A stretch of DNA of 64,000 nucleotides from Primulina eburnea (GCF_022965805.1 NC_133101.1:23274868-23338867), one strand, 5' to 3'; positions 36,020 through 48,416 are shown, counted from the first letter of the stretch. Notes: generated from the sequence alone by a model not told the origin. Numbers and translations: made by a program.

Positions 36020-36260
36020 GGTTTTTAGCCGTGGTGGTAGGTAGCATTTGCGACGGTTTTGAAAATCCGTCCCCAATAAAATTAGCGACGGTTATATCAA
36101 AAACCGTCGCTAATTAGCGAAAATTAATTAAACCGTCGCTAACATTAGCAACCGTAAACACACCGTCGCTAAATGTAGCGACGGTCAGCATAAATAGTCT
36201 GTCACTAATTTTGGCGACGGTCTTTAATCATTACTTCCGTCGCTAATTTGTTTCGAAAAA
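36020..36260. repeat. Left subterminal GCGACGGTTT hairpin repeats of CACTA
   Basis: Several copies of GCGACGGTT and its complement AACCGTCGC alternate, likely transposase binding sites as in other CACTA elements (inference). Confidence 0.85.
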
Positions 36261-36329
36261 TAAAAAAATTCTTTTAATAATTTAATAAATCTAAAAGAAA
36301 CTAAAATCGTGTAAGAAAGAAAAATTTGA

Positions 36330-36610
36330 AGTGTTGTGAAGTAGTATAATCGTGTAAGAGAGATAAATTTTAAGTGTTATGTAGTAGTGAGAAAAATTTT
36401 ATGAAGTAGTGAGAAAAATTTTAAGTGTTATGTAGTAGTGAGAAAAATTTTAAGTGTTATGAAGTAGTGAGAAAAATTTTAAGTATACAAGTAAAAGTGA
36501 TAAAGTTGTGTAAGATATAAAAATTTTAAGTGTTATGAAGTAGTGAGAAAAATTTTAAGTGTTGTGTGAAGTGAGAAAATTGTGTAAGAGAGAAATTTTT
36601 TTAAGTGTTG
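36330..36610 (+). repeat. Minisatellite of about 30 bases in the centre of the CACTA element
   Basis: Units containing GAGAAAAATTTTAAGTGTTAT followed by GTAGTA are repeated about six times with small changes. Confidence 0.75.
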
Positions 36611-36659
36611 TGGAGTAAAATGGAACGAAAATGGAGATATTTATAGAGAGTTTGCGCGG

Positions 36660-37350
36660 TATTTGGTTAAACCGTCGCTAAATTTAAATTTGCGACGGTT
36701 TACATAGCACTGTCGCCAAATGTAGCGACGGGTTTAGAAAAACCGTCGCTCATTGTATCGGTAGTATTTAAAAACTGGCGCTTGTTTAGCGACGGGTGTT
36801 GTAAAACAGTCGCTAATTTGAATCATGCGACGAATTTACTTAAAACCGTCGCTACTAGTTGCAACGGTTTGGGTCAATTGTCGCTATATTTAGTAACGGT
36901 TTCTTTCAAACCGTCGCATATTTGAAATTAGCGACGGTGTCAAATAAACCGTCGCTAAAGTTAGCGACGCTTTTATGCAATCCGTCGCTAAATATGGCAA
37001 CGTTTTCTCAAACCGTTGTCGATTGTCCAAAAATACACGCTAATCGACCACGGTTTTTGAAAACCGTTGTCGATTGTCCAAAAAAAACACGCCAAAAGAC
37101 AACAGTTCATAGAACCGTTGTCTTTTGCCCTAAAAAAACGCTGAAAGACAACGGTTTTTGGAAAACCGTTGTCTTTGACAGCCTAAAAGACAACGGTTTT
37201 TATAAAACCGTTGTCTTTGACCCCATAAAAGACAACGGTTTTAGAAAACCGTTGTCAAAACGCACCTACGACAACGGTTTTCACTAAAACCGCTGTTAAA
37301 AACTATACGACAACGGTTTTTCAAAAAAACCGTTGTCGTAGGTGCGTTGT
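36660..37350. repeat. Right subterminal hairpin array of CACTA (GCGACGG then GACAACGG type)
   Basis: AAACCGTCGCTAA-type units occupy 36660-37000. GACAACGGTTTT...AAAACCGTTGTC hairpins occupy about 37010-37350, at least six in a row. Confidence 0.9.
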
Positions 37351-37376
37351 TGTTAGGCGTTTTTCTTGTAGTGTCT

Positions 37377-37500
37377 GTACCTGGAGCAGGGTATCCAAGT
37401 ACCCCTAGCAGAAGTGATACGCCAGGATAATCTTTAGATGAGTTGGACCAAGCAAGAATTGAAGCTCTGAGTCCTTATCTCGCGCCCTGAAGTGAACCCT
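37377..37500 (+). pseudogene. Last recognisable stretch of the pararetrovirus-like relic
   Basis: The sequence contiguous with 35912 after removal of the CACTA element remains weakly coding-like (Pro/Ser-rich) before stops. Viral assignment here rests on continuity, not on a motif. Confidence 0.35.
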
Positions 37501-37600
37501 TCACCTGAGGGAATGAAGAGTGAGAGATCAATTTTATACCTCGAACGGACAAGGAAAAATCAAATGCTAGTATTAACGAGCTTATAGTTTCTCCTATAAC

Positions 37601-37720
37601 GATCATGGGTCATTAGGCTGAACCAACATGAGCTTTATCCCATACCCATGCACCACTACTGGTCACGGGTCGTTGGGATGGTCCAGCATGAGTCGTAGCC
37701 CATGCTCATGCACCGTCACT
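37601..37720. repeat. 60-base tandem duplication
   Basis: 37601-37660 and 37661-37720 align end to end with about a dozen substitutions (GATCATGGGTCATT... versus GGTCACGGGTCGTT..., both ending CATGCACC and then ACT). It belongs to an unclassified repeat filling 37500-37837. Confidence 0.75.
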
Positions 37721-37837
37721 CATAGAATATCTCACCCCTGGAAAGTGGTTTCTTTCGCCTCCCCCAACACTTGAACCCAGGACCTCCAGGCTTAAGCACC
37801 TAGATTCTTAAAGTGTTGGTACCAGTTGGACTACTAC

Positions 37838-38512
37838 CATCGTATTTCCATATTTGGCCAAGGCCCAGTAACGAGAGTTTCTGACGCCCTGGCCCCAGGT
37901 ACTTGGTGTATATAGACTGATCAGTCAACCCGAAGATGAATGATAAAGGATAGTCACTTTCAAGGATCAAACTCAACCAAAATGATATATGATGAGGAAA
38001 CGATTTATGATGTTATATGCTAAAATCATTTATGAAAATGATATATGCTTACAAGCTTTTAAGTCAGCTTATTTCATTAAAAGATTTATTTTAAAGCTGC
38101 ATGTGCATATATATGTATTATTTGATACGTATGGTTAGAACATGCTGAGTCATTAGATTCACTAGATTTGAATGGTCGCAAGTGAGGATGAATTTGAAGG
38201 AGGCACTGACACTTGAGTGGATCGGGTATGGCAGTACACTCCCGATGGACTTTTCTTTTCAGAGCTTAAGATTTAAGATTTTAAGGTAATGATTTTGAGG
38301 ATTATTTATTTAAAGATTTTATGCTTTATTTTGAAGTTTAGTCATTAGATATTGATGTACGATTTTGAGATTGATGATTTATGGATTTTTGTGCATTTGA
38401 GGTTTTTAATTATTAGTTTTTATGTTGGATGGTTTGAAGCTAGAAAAAATGTTTATAAAAAAAATTCCCAGTATTTATTTAAATTTTAAAGTACAAAGTA
38501 AGGGATGTTTCA
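37838..38512 (+). mobile_element. 5' LTR of element C, only the last 675 bases
   Basis: Aligns with 57858 onward of the 3' LTR, including ATCGTATTT, the AGGTACTTGGTGTATATA phrase and a degenerate GAGTCATTAGATTC at 38147-38160. It ends GGGATGTTTCA at 38512. The first about 1.9 kb are missing. Confidence 0.8.
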
Positions 38513-38514
38513 AT

Positions 38515-38526
38515 TGATATCAGAGC
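38515..38526 (+). other. Primer binding site of element C
   Basis: TGATATCAGAGC, one mismatch from the initiator Met-tRNA site, lies two bases after the LTR end. Confidence 0.75.
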
Positions 38527-38712
38527 GAAGGATTCCAAAAGGGTTGTGTTACTACCACTCCTAGAAGGTCAAGAAGTCAAGCCTCAAAGTCTGTGAGTTT
38601 TACTACATAAAATATTATATGCTGAATTATAAATACTTCTATTATATATCAATTAGGAGGTTAGACGTATTTTTAAAGTTAAATGCATGTTGGTTACGTG
38701 GTTGGGTGATGC

Positions 38713-39224
38713 GTACAGTGATGCCTCGCAGACGTGCTATTACCATGAATACTGAGGAAGAGAGGCATGACGAGGTACCTCGACCACCCCCGGATGCTGC
38801 TTCACAGGTGCTCTAGGGGATAGCTCGTTTATTGGAGCAGCATGCTGGGAATGCTACTCGATGATGACATGATGATATTTAAATACACTTTCGAAGGATG
38901 GATACAAAGTATTTTTCTGGTACTACTGATCCATTCTTTGCTGAAGGTTGAATTAGGTCTTTAGAGGTGATCTTTCGTTACATGAACATGGCGGATGCTG
39001 AAAGGGTCCAATGTGCCATTTATCTGTTAAAGGATGACACATCTCTGTGTGGGGGAAGGAGCTGAGAGATGGGTTAATCTAAATACCCTTACCTAGGAAG
39101 ACTTCAAGAGGATGTTCTACAAAAAGTACTTCACTGCTGATGTGAGATCCCGGCTAAAGTGGGAGTTCATGAGTCTCTGGTAGAGGGATATGCATGTTGC
39201 AGAGTTTTTCAAGAATTAGATAGG
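38713..39224 (+). pseudogene. gag of element C, N-terminal part
   Basis: Opens MPRRRAITMNTEEERHDE and continues past a stop at 38814 with HFRRMDTKYFSGTTDPFFAEG-like wording, the counterpart of gag A. Several stops and shifts follow. The copia element E is inserted at 39225 and the reading resumes at 50219. Confidence 0.8.
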
Positions 39225-40644
39225 TGTTGGAACTTTTCAAGTTCGTAATCTTGATTTTAATGTTAGCAAAACTTGTTATTTTTGTACTAATCATTTAACT
39301 TAGTGTGCAAAAGCTAAGATCAGTTTCGAGTTGTCTAAATCGCAATCTGAAGACCCAACTGATCGCACAAACTGAATCAGCCAAACTGATATGTCAAACG
39401 AGCAGTTCAGCTGATTGTCCAGCTGATAGGTGGTTCAGCAGGAGAACCTTATAAGTCTGGCCAGCAGAAGGAGTGTTCAACTGATGAAGAGCCCAGCTGA
39501 CCAGTTCAACTGAACAAGAGTGAAATCAGTTCAACTTACGAGTCAACTGATTTCACCAGCCCAACTGAATATTAGTTCAGCTGACTAGTTCAGAGCATCA
39601 ACTAGAATATTTCAGTTGTAGATCAAGACAAGCTCATTCACGTGGATTCCAACTATGCCCAAAGGTACAAAGCAATTCTCCAGTCAAAGGACAATAATGA
39701 ACGTCGCATCAGAGCATTAAAGACAAAATTTCCGGAAGGACAGTCAAAAAGTCGAGACACAAATTCCAAGTAACGAATTCAAAATGCAACGGATACAATA
39801 ATTGAGTCTCACTCTGCGATCTCGCTTCGCGCCTAAACATAGAAGATGAAGATCAGTGAAGACGTGACACACATATACAAATATACCCGTGAGAGTGTGG
39901 TCAAAGAAAGGGCACGCTTATTTACCTATCATATTTCAAGAAGCATTCAGCCCAGATGGAATACTCGAGTATTATCAGCTTAGTTTAGAAGCGCACTTCA
40001 CTCAGTGTGTGAGAACACCTTTCTGGTGTATTCATTGTTCAGTTCTCACACACGAACACACACCACCACTCAAATGCAGTCTTGCAAAAAGACAATAAAC
40101 TTGTGTATGTAGTCTTACATAGACGTTAAAGAAGTGTTTGCTGGAAGGGGTACGTTGTCTTCAGTCTAGACTAGGAGTTCAGTTAGGCAGTGGGTAAGTC
40201 CTAAGCTGGGTGGTTTGTACAAGTAGTTGTATAAATCAAAGTCTTCTAGTAGATCCTACCCGATGTGGTAGAAGGGATGACGTAGGAGCAGTTGAAGTCT
40301 CCGAACATCCATAAATGAATCTTGTGTATTTAACTGATTAACTGTTGTTTTCAAACTGTTTGGATCAGCAATAATATCCGTCAGTTCAGTTTTTACCATA
40401 ACTGAACTGATGTATGCGAAAACTGGTCTCCTTTATTTCAGTTATTCAGTTTGCATAAGTTCAAACGCTTTCAAATATAACAGCTTTCTTCACGAAGGAT
40501 TACTTCGAGTTTCTTCCGCTTGGTCTTAAAACCAAACTCGATTTAATTCATCGGTGTTAACATTCTTAGAACACGAGCTATTGCAGCTCATTGGAGAATA
40601 TTGTGTTTGAAGCATCCCAAAGATGCCCAGCACACGATCCTTCA
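39225..40644 (+). mobile_element. 5' LTR of copia element E
   Basis: TGTTGGAACTTTTCAAGTTC to CGATCCTTCA. Rich in AACTGA/TCAGTT words at 39350-39610 and again near 40340-40450. Confidence 0.93.
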
Positions 40645-41266
40645 ATTGGTATCAGAGCTAGTTGTTCTAAAAAGAAGATTTGAAGAAAATTGTGTTTTAA
40701 ATTATCTTAGTTTAAAATAGTTTTAAATGCTATTTAAAAGTACTTTATATTATTTTCGAAACTATTTGAAAATATTTGTATATCGTTCAAAGCGAAGAGT
40801 AGAGAGGATTTGCTCTGCAACTAACATTGTCGCCATTTCTCTCGACTATGAGCTTTGGGGTTTTCATCAGCCTGCAGGGTCCTGAGCTTTACCTGTCAAG
40901 ATGCACAGCTAAATTGTTCAGTAAAAAAGATTTCAGTTGCAAGCCTACCAGTTTAGCTGACAAACAAACGAATCTTAGCCATGCTGGGATGTTGGATGAT
41001 TAAAGTGGAGATTAATCATCAGCAATATACCGTCGCTTCAATGATATATCATATCAATGTGGTTCAGCATCAGTTGATTTAATTTGAGTTAGCTCGACCA
41101 GTTATCCAGCAAAGAGATCAAGTTCAAGGAAAGTTAGCTCGGTTCTCTAGCAAATTAAATTCACGACCAATGCAGCATTTAAAATGGTGAAAGCAACCAG
41201 CTGTTGACATATCCAGTTCTGTCATACACAAACTGACTGATAACCGATATTATTAAAAATGCTATT
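40645..41266 (+). other. Left internal remnant of element E with PBS
   Basis: The PBS TGGTATCAGAGC is at 40647-40658. The rest is leader-like, non-coding sequence up to the insertion of element D. CTATT at 41262-41266 is the left target duplication of D. Confidence 0.85.
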
Positions 41267-44231
41267 TGTAACGTCGCGAAAATTTAAAGGTCCACGCGAA
41301 CCACATGCATTTGAATTATTAAGTTCTCCTGCATTTTAATTAAATATTTTAATTGCATGAATTAATTATGTTGTACATATTTGCATGTTTAAAATATATT
41401 TTTCTACATTGTTGCAATAAAATTGTATTTTTAGGAATATTCAAGTTGCGATCGAGGAACGGAGACCGAGGGCTGAAAAACGTAAAATGTTTTTATTAAA
41501 TAAATATTTTTAATTATTTAAAATATTGTTGATGGCTTTTCATATTTTTGAAAATAAAGGGTTTTTAGGTGATTTTATACGCCGGAACGTAACATTTATC
41601 GGCGTAGTTATTCAATAAAAAATGCAAGCTTTTTGGCAACTCGGCTAATAAATTCACAAATTTATTTAAACAAAAAACTTTGATAATATTTTATTAAATC
41701 CTAATTAAGACTAATGGGCTTAATTTAGTGACTTGATAGGCCTAAGCCTAGTTAAGAATTTAATTAGCAATATAAAATATTAAAGCACCTAAAACCCTAC
41801 ACTTTACAAATAAATCTAACGGCCTCACACTTTGAAAATTCAGAAAACTCTCTTCAAAAAACACCACACACACGACACAACACACACAGCTGATAGAAGG
41901 AATTTTCGAAGGGGTTCAAGTAGAAGCAAGCCAAAGGTTTCGCTTCGTTCTTCGTCGTCAACGGTTTTCCTGCGTATATAACGCAAAGGCACGCCATACA
42001 TCTCCTTTTCTCATCCATCATATCATATTATTGTTTTAATTATTGTATGATTAAAGAACATGGATTTATTTTTCAGTATTTTCGGAACAGTGCATGAACA
42101 CATGGGGGAAACATGAGATTTTGATGCAAATTCATAGATTTATTATTGTAAAGGGGGCTGCCATGAACTTAGGTTGGAACTAGTGGTTTCTATACATGAT
42201 TTAAAGACCTAACACACTCACCTTAAGCACCAAAGTCGAAAGTTACAAGCAACAACGCAGGAGCCAAAAGTTGATGTCAAGGGGTTAAGGGTTCAGGTTT
42301 CTTGAACAAGGGGGAGGGCTGGCCTTGGCTTGGGTTCAGGGCTGGCTAGGGGCTTGGTTGAGTCTAGAGTAGGCTAGGACTTGGGTTTGAGGGCTGGGAG
42401 GAGTCCTGATACACAAGGACTCCTACCCGGGTTCTTGCACAGATTTCGTGTAGGGGCGCGCTGCTTGCTGGGAGGGAAGGGCTCGTTCCATGGCTCCGAT
42501 ACTAGGCTAGGGCGAGTCTTTAGGGTCCTAGGTAGGTGTACTAGAGGGTGGTTCTGGGTCTGGAGTGCCGGCTAGGGTCACGAGTCCACAAACTTAGAGT
42601 CCTATCACAATGAAACTCTCGGCCAGCTTATGGGTAAGGGAGGGGCTTTTGTTTTTGGTTTTGGGAGGGGTTTTTAAGTGGTCTAAGGGTCCAGTAGGGA
42701 ATTCTAGGATGTTGTTCAGGGTTTGGATCAACTTGTCTTTGGAATAACTAGAGAAAATCGAAAGTTGGCTCGGGGTAGAAGTTTAGGTGTCATATTGGGG
42801 TTTCTAACTAATAAAAATTGAAAAACGGCTCACTGGGGTCGAGTCATTGTTCATGAGGGCTAAAATAATATAAAAAGACTAAATTTTGAATTTAGGAATT
42901 TTATATTAAAGTTTGGGATTTTTCTGGATTAAAACACTATCAAGACAATTAATTAAATATAAATGAAAAAGTATAATATTTAAGCTAAATAAAATTATGG
43001 GAAAATTAATTTAGGCTTAAATAATTATTTGGGACATGTTAGAGTCAATGAATTCAAGAAAAAGTCAAATTTGAAGAATTTTACATCTAGGGGTAAAACG
43101 GTCTTTTTACAGCTAAAAATTAGTAAATGTCATGGCAGTGCTCTAAATGTTGTTTTTACGATATTATGATTATTTTAAAGGTTTATGAACTATTCAGGAT
43201 TAAATTATGATTTTTAAATGTATATGAGATTTTTATGATTTAAGGAAGACATTTAAAAGACATGTTGCATGCTTGGGTTCAAAACAAAAATGTTATGTTA
43301 TGCATGATTTTATAAAGTGACGAGAATGTTAAACGTTGAAGGAAGTGAAGTAATTGTGGCTATTGAGATAATGGTATGAGGTAACGGTAAGAATGAGAAT
43401 ATCGTGAGAGGAAAAGGCCTAGAAGGAGCCCATTTATGGGAAAAGGCCCTAGAGGGAACCCCGACGATTGTATTTCTATTCGAAATAGGATAGGCCAGGG
43501 CCCTTTTGACCGGTGAGAGTGTTGCTGGTGTCCCCCCCGCTCAGTACTGCGGTTTCATGTAGATGGATCCATCGACTTTTTGAGGTTTGAGGAAAGTCAC
43601 AATTAACGATATGAATTCAACAAAGGAAAGGGAAAAATAAAATATTTATGATCATGTTAAAAGGTTTTAAGTTATGTCATGTTGAGGAAAAAGGAAAAAG
43701 TCAAGGTTTATTTATGCATGTCATGAAATGTCATTTTTACGTAAAAGTATTTTCATTGTTGCATGCGATTTTATACGTATTATTTGTTATAAAGATTATG
43801 GTGTGTTGAGTCTTTAGACTCACTAGGTGTGATGGATGCAGGTGAGTTTGAGGGAGGAATTGATGGTTGATTTTGCTGGACTGTCGGCACGCAACCCGAG
43901 GACCAGCGCTTCTACTTTATCGCATTTACGTTTTATGATTCACGATTTACGTTAAAGATTTTAAGATTAATGCTTTTGAGATATTTTTGAGAGGTTTAGT
44001 ATGGGCTATGGTTTTCAAATTTATTGTTTTTTTTTGTTTGGTAAAACATGCGACGATTTCATTTTCATGACCATTTCATTTGATTTTTAAAATGCTAGTT
44101 GGTTGATGTTTTATTTTAAAGGGTAAAATATTTTATAAAATTATTTTCATGGAGTTTAAGTATATGGCCAAAAATTTGAGAGAAAAAAAATTTCTAGTAC
44201 TTTTTAAGCAATAAAAAGAGCAGACGTTTCA
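41267..44231 (+). mobile_element. 5' LTR of element D
   Basis: TGTAACGTCGCGAAAATTTAA to GACGTTTCA. CGAGGAACGGAGACCGAGGG at 41453-41472, a G-rich segment at 42290-42560, and GAGTCTTTAGACTC at 43808-43821. Confidence 0.93.
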
Positions 44232-45477
44232 GTTGGTATCAGAGCAAAGGTCCTGTAAAGGGTTGTGCCACCATCAGCGCCGAAATGATTAGTCGTCAAG
44301 CCTGAATTTGTAAGTTTACAATGTTTATATGATTTTATGATGTTACCTGCATAATTATATGGAATATATGTTCATGCCATATCTTTAACAGTTTTATGAT
44401 AATATATGATGTATATGCTTTAGAATTTTTATATGTGATACGATATGAAATGAAAAAATTATTTGAATTCAACGCATGTTGGTTTTGTGGTGGAATTGGA
44501 TTATATTGACTTTTGGGTTTTAGTATTGACGTTCTACTTTTTGGGCTATAAGTTAATCGAGAATTTTATTAATGTTTTTGGAATACGTAGATTTTCTAAG
44601 AAAATATTTATGATTTATGGTTAGTCGAATTAATTTTTTAGAATTAGACATAAGGGATAATGATTCAAGGATTTGTAATGACTTGGGAGTAAGAAAATGT
44701 ATAAATTGGGATCTTAAGTTTGATGAAAGGTAAGATTGGTTATAGGAATTGATTTTTGGGTAAATAGTTTAGAAAATTTTGAAATTATGTTATGAGAAAA
44801 CTGTAAAAGGAAATTAAGAATGCCAAAATTTATGGGTTAATTGTAGGATTTTCGAAATTTAAGGACGAATTAAGATAATTTTTGAGAAAATTAAGAATTA
44901 ATTTTACCATTATTAAGGAATTTGGGGACTAGTTTAGTATTAAGTGAGAATTGAATGGGTTAAATGATAAGAATTTTCGATAATTTAGATTTTTAAGAAT
45001 ATTTGGAACCTTGGGTTATATTGATTATAATATTATAAGGAATGTTAATCAAGGGTTTTTTTAAGGATGAATCAATATTAAATTTTAAAATCTAAGCGTT
45101 AGCGGCTGCGTTTGGGATTTTAAGATTGAAATATGATAAGTTGATGAATATTTTGGGTATAAAATAAGGAAAGTAATATGTGAAAAGTATGGTCATCTAT
45201 CTTTTATTATTGGAAATTGTAAGAAAAATTGAAATTCGAGGTTAAAATAGTAACATCACTAAGTCATTATGGGTCTTTTAAGTTGCAATTCGAAAATAAG
45301 GATTTAGAAGGAAAATTTAATTCGGAAAGGAGACGTAAGGACCTTCTAGAATTTAAGTTTTATCAGAGTAGCGCAGCGGAAGCATGGATTTTTGGGATAC
45401 TAGAACTGAGTTTAAACATTAGGATTATTAAGAATAAGCGAATTTCGAGGACGAAATTCAATTTAAGGGGGGAAGAT
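44232..45477 (+). other. Internal region of element D, non-coding
   Basis: PBS TGGTATCAGAGC at 44234-44245. The next about 70 bases match the leaders of A and C, including a GTAAGTTT word near 44310. The middle is AT-rich with no coding. It ends with CGAGGACGAAATTCAATTTA and the polypurine tract at 45464-45476. Only the replication signals have been kept. Confidence 0.85.
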
Positions 45478-48416
45478 TGTAACGCCCCAAAAATTTAAAG
45501 GTCAACACAAACCACTTGCATTTGAATTATTAAATTCTCCTATATTTTAATTAAATGTTTTAATTGCATGAATTAATTATGTTGTGCAAATTTGGATGTT
45601 TAAAATATATTTTTCTACATTGTTGCAATAAAATTGTATTTAAGGTATATTCAAATTGCGATCGAGGAACGCAGACCGAGGGCTGAAAAACGTAAAATGT
45701 TTTTATTAAATAATTATTTTTTAATTATTTAAAATATTGTTGATGGCTTTTCATATTTTTGAAAATAAAGGATTTTTAGGTGATTTTATACGCCGGCACG
45801 TAAACTTTATCGGTGTAGGTTTTTAATAAAAAATGCGAGCTTTTTGGCAACTCGGCTAATAAATTCACAAATTTATTTAAACAAAAAACTTTGATAATAT
45901 TTTATTAAATCCTAATTAAGACTAATGAGTTTAATTTAACGGCTTGATAGGCCTACGCCTAGTTAGTAATTTAATTAGAAATATAAAATATTAAAGCACC
46001 TAAAACCCTACACTTTACAAATAAATCTCACGGCCCCACACTTTGAAAATTCAGAAACTCTCTTCAAAAAGCACCACACACACGACACAACACACACAGC
46101 TGATAGAAGGAATTTTCGAAGGGGTTCAAGTAGAAGCAAGCCAAAGGTTTCGCTCTGTTTTTCGTCGTCAACGGCTTTTCGTGCGTATATCACGCAAAGG
46201 CACGTCATATATCTCTTTTCCTCATCCATCATATCATATTATTGTTTTAATTATTGTATGCATGAAGAACATGGATTTATTTTTCAGTATTTTCGGAACA
46301 GTGCATGCACACATGGGGGAAACATGAAATTTTGATGCAAATTCATAGATTTATTATTGTAAAGGGGGCTGCCAGAACTTAGCTTGGAACTAGTGGTGTC
46401 TATACATGATTTAAAGACCTAACACACTTACCTTAATCACCAAAGTCAAAAGGTACTAGCAACAAAGCAGGAGCCGAAAGTTGTTATCCAGGGGTTAAGG
46501 GTTCGGGTTTCTTGAACAAGGGGGAGGGCTGGCCTTGGCTTGGGTTCAGGGCTGGCTAGGGGCTTGGTTGAGTCTAGAGTAGAGTCCTAGCAAAGCTAGG
46601 ACTCAGGTTTGAGGGCTGGGAGGAGTCCTGATACACAAGGACTCCTACCCGAGTTCTTGCACAGATTTCGTGCAGGGGGCACGCTGCTTGCTGGGAGGGA
46701 AGGGCTCGGTCCAGGGCTCAGGGGCTGGGCTAGGGCGAGTTCTTAGGGTCCAAGGTAGGTGTACTAGAGGGTGGTTCAGGGTCCGGAGCGCCGGCTAGGG
46801 TCACAAGGCCACAAACTTAGAGTCTTATCACAATGAAACTCTCGGCCAGCTTATGGGTAAGGGAGGGGCTTTCGTTTTTGGTTTTGGGAGGGGTTTGTAA
46901 GTGGTATAAGGGTCCAGTAGGGTACTCTAGGATGTTGGTCATGGTTTGGATCAACTTGGCATGGGGTAACTCGAGAAAATCAAAAGTTGGCTCGGGGTCA
47001 AAGTTTAGGTGTCATATTGGGGTTTCTAACTAATAAAAAATGAAAAAAGGCTCACGAGGGTCGAGTCGTAGTTCAAGGGGGCTAAAATAATATAAAAAGA
47101 CTAAATTTTGAATTTATGAATTTTATATTAAAGTTTGGGATTTTTCGTGATTAAAACACCGTCAAAACAATTAATTAAAAATAAATGAAAAAGTCTAATA
47201 TTTAAGCTAAATAAAATTATGGGAAAATTAATTTAGGCTTAAATAATTATTTGGGACATGTTAGAGTCAATGAATTCAAGAAAAAGTTAAATTCGAGGAA
47301 TTTTACGTCTAGGAGTAAAACGGTCTTTTTGCACCTAAAAATTAGTAAACGCCATGGCAGTGCTCTAAATGCTTTTTTTATGATATTATGATTATTTTTA
47401 AAGGTTTATGAAATATTCATGATTAAATTATGATTTTTAAATGTCTATGGGATTTTTATGATTTAAGGAAGATATTTAAAAGACATGTTGCATGCTTGGG
47501 TTCAAAACAAAAATGTTATGTTATGCATGATATTATAAAGTGATGAGAATGTTAAATGTTGAAGGAAGTGAAGTAATTGTGGTAATTGAGGTAGCGGTAT
47601 GAGGTAACGGTAAGAATGAGAATATCGTGAAGGGAAAAGGCCCTAGAGGGAACCCCGACGATCGTATTTCTATTAGAAATAGGATAGGCCAGGACCCTGT
47701 TGACCGGTGAGAGTGTTGCTGGTGTCCCCTGCCGCCCAGTACTCCGGTTTCATATAGATGGATCCATCGACTTTTTGAGGTTTGAGGAAAGTCACAATTA
47801 ACGATCTGAATTCAACAAAGGTAAAGGAAAATATTTATGATCATGTTAAAAGGTTTTATGTTATGTCATGTTGAGAAAAAAGGAAAAAGTCAAGGTTTAT
47901 TTATGCATGTCATTAAATGTCATTTTTACGTAAAAGTATTTTCACTGTTTCATGCAATTTTATACGTATTATTTGTCATAAAGATTATGGTGTGTTGAGT
48001 CTTTAGACTCACTAGGTGTGATGGATGTAGGTAAGTTTGAGGGAGGACTTGATGGTTGATTTTGCTGGACTGTCAGTGCACGCAACCCGAGGACCAGCGC
48101 TTCTAATTTTCCGCATTTACGTTTAATTATTCACGATTTACGTTAAAGATTTTAAGACTATTTAGTTATGCTTTTGAGAGATTTTTGAGAGGTTTAGTAT
48201 GTGCTATACTTTTCAAATTTATTATTTTTTAGGTTTGGTAAAAATGCGACGATTTCATTTTTATGACTATTTCATTTGATTTTTAAAATGCTAGTTGGTT
48301 GATGTTTTATTTTAAAGGGTAAAATATTTTCATGGAGTTTAAGTATATGGCCGAAAATTTGAGAGAAACAAAAATTTTCTAGTACTTTTTAAGCAATAAA
48401 AAGGGCAGACGTTTCA
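45478..48416 (+). mobile_element. 3' LTR of element D
   Basis: TGTAACGCCCCAAAAATTTA to GACGTTTCA, with the same internal blocks as the 5' LTR (45663-45682 and 47997-48010). Numerous substitutions and some indels distinguish it from the 5' LTR by eye. Confidence 0.93.

Larger units (their letters stand above)
35913..37376. mobile_element. Non-autonomous CACTA (En/Spm-type) transposon, TSD TCT
   Basis: The element is 35916-37373 (1458 bases). Its ends are CACTACAACAAAAATG and the inverted ending CGTTTTTCTTGTAGTG, flanked by TCT on both sides (35913-35915 and 37374-37376). It encodes no transposase. Subterminal regions are packed with hairpins: GCGACGGTTT/AAACCGTCGC in the left part and the centre-right, and GACAACGGTTTT/AAAACCGTTGTC near the right end and the very left end. 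A short minisatellite fills the middle (36330-36600). It would depend on an autonomous CACTA element for movement. Confidence 0.95.

Noticed and set aside
42381..42575. Gly/Arg-rich frame in LTR D
   Set aside because: Arises from the G-rich LTR segment; the counterpart in the 3' LTR is not open in the same way.
45229..45498. 89-codon frame at the end of the D interior
   Set aside because: Runs through the polypurine tract into the 3' LTR, so it cannot be a conserved element protein.
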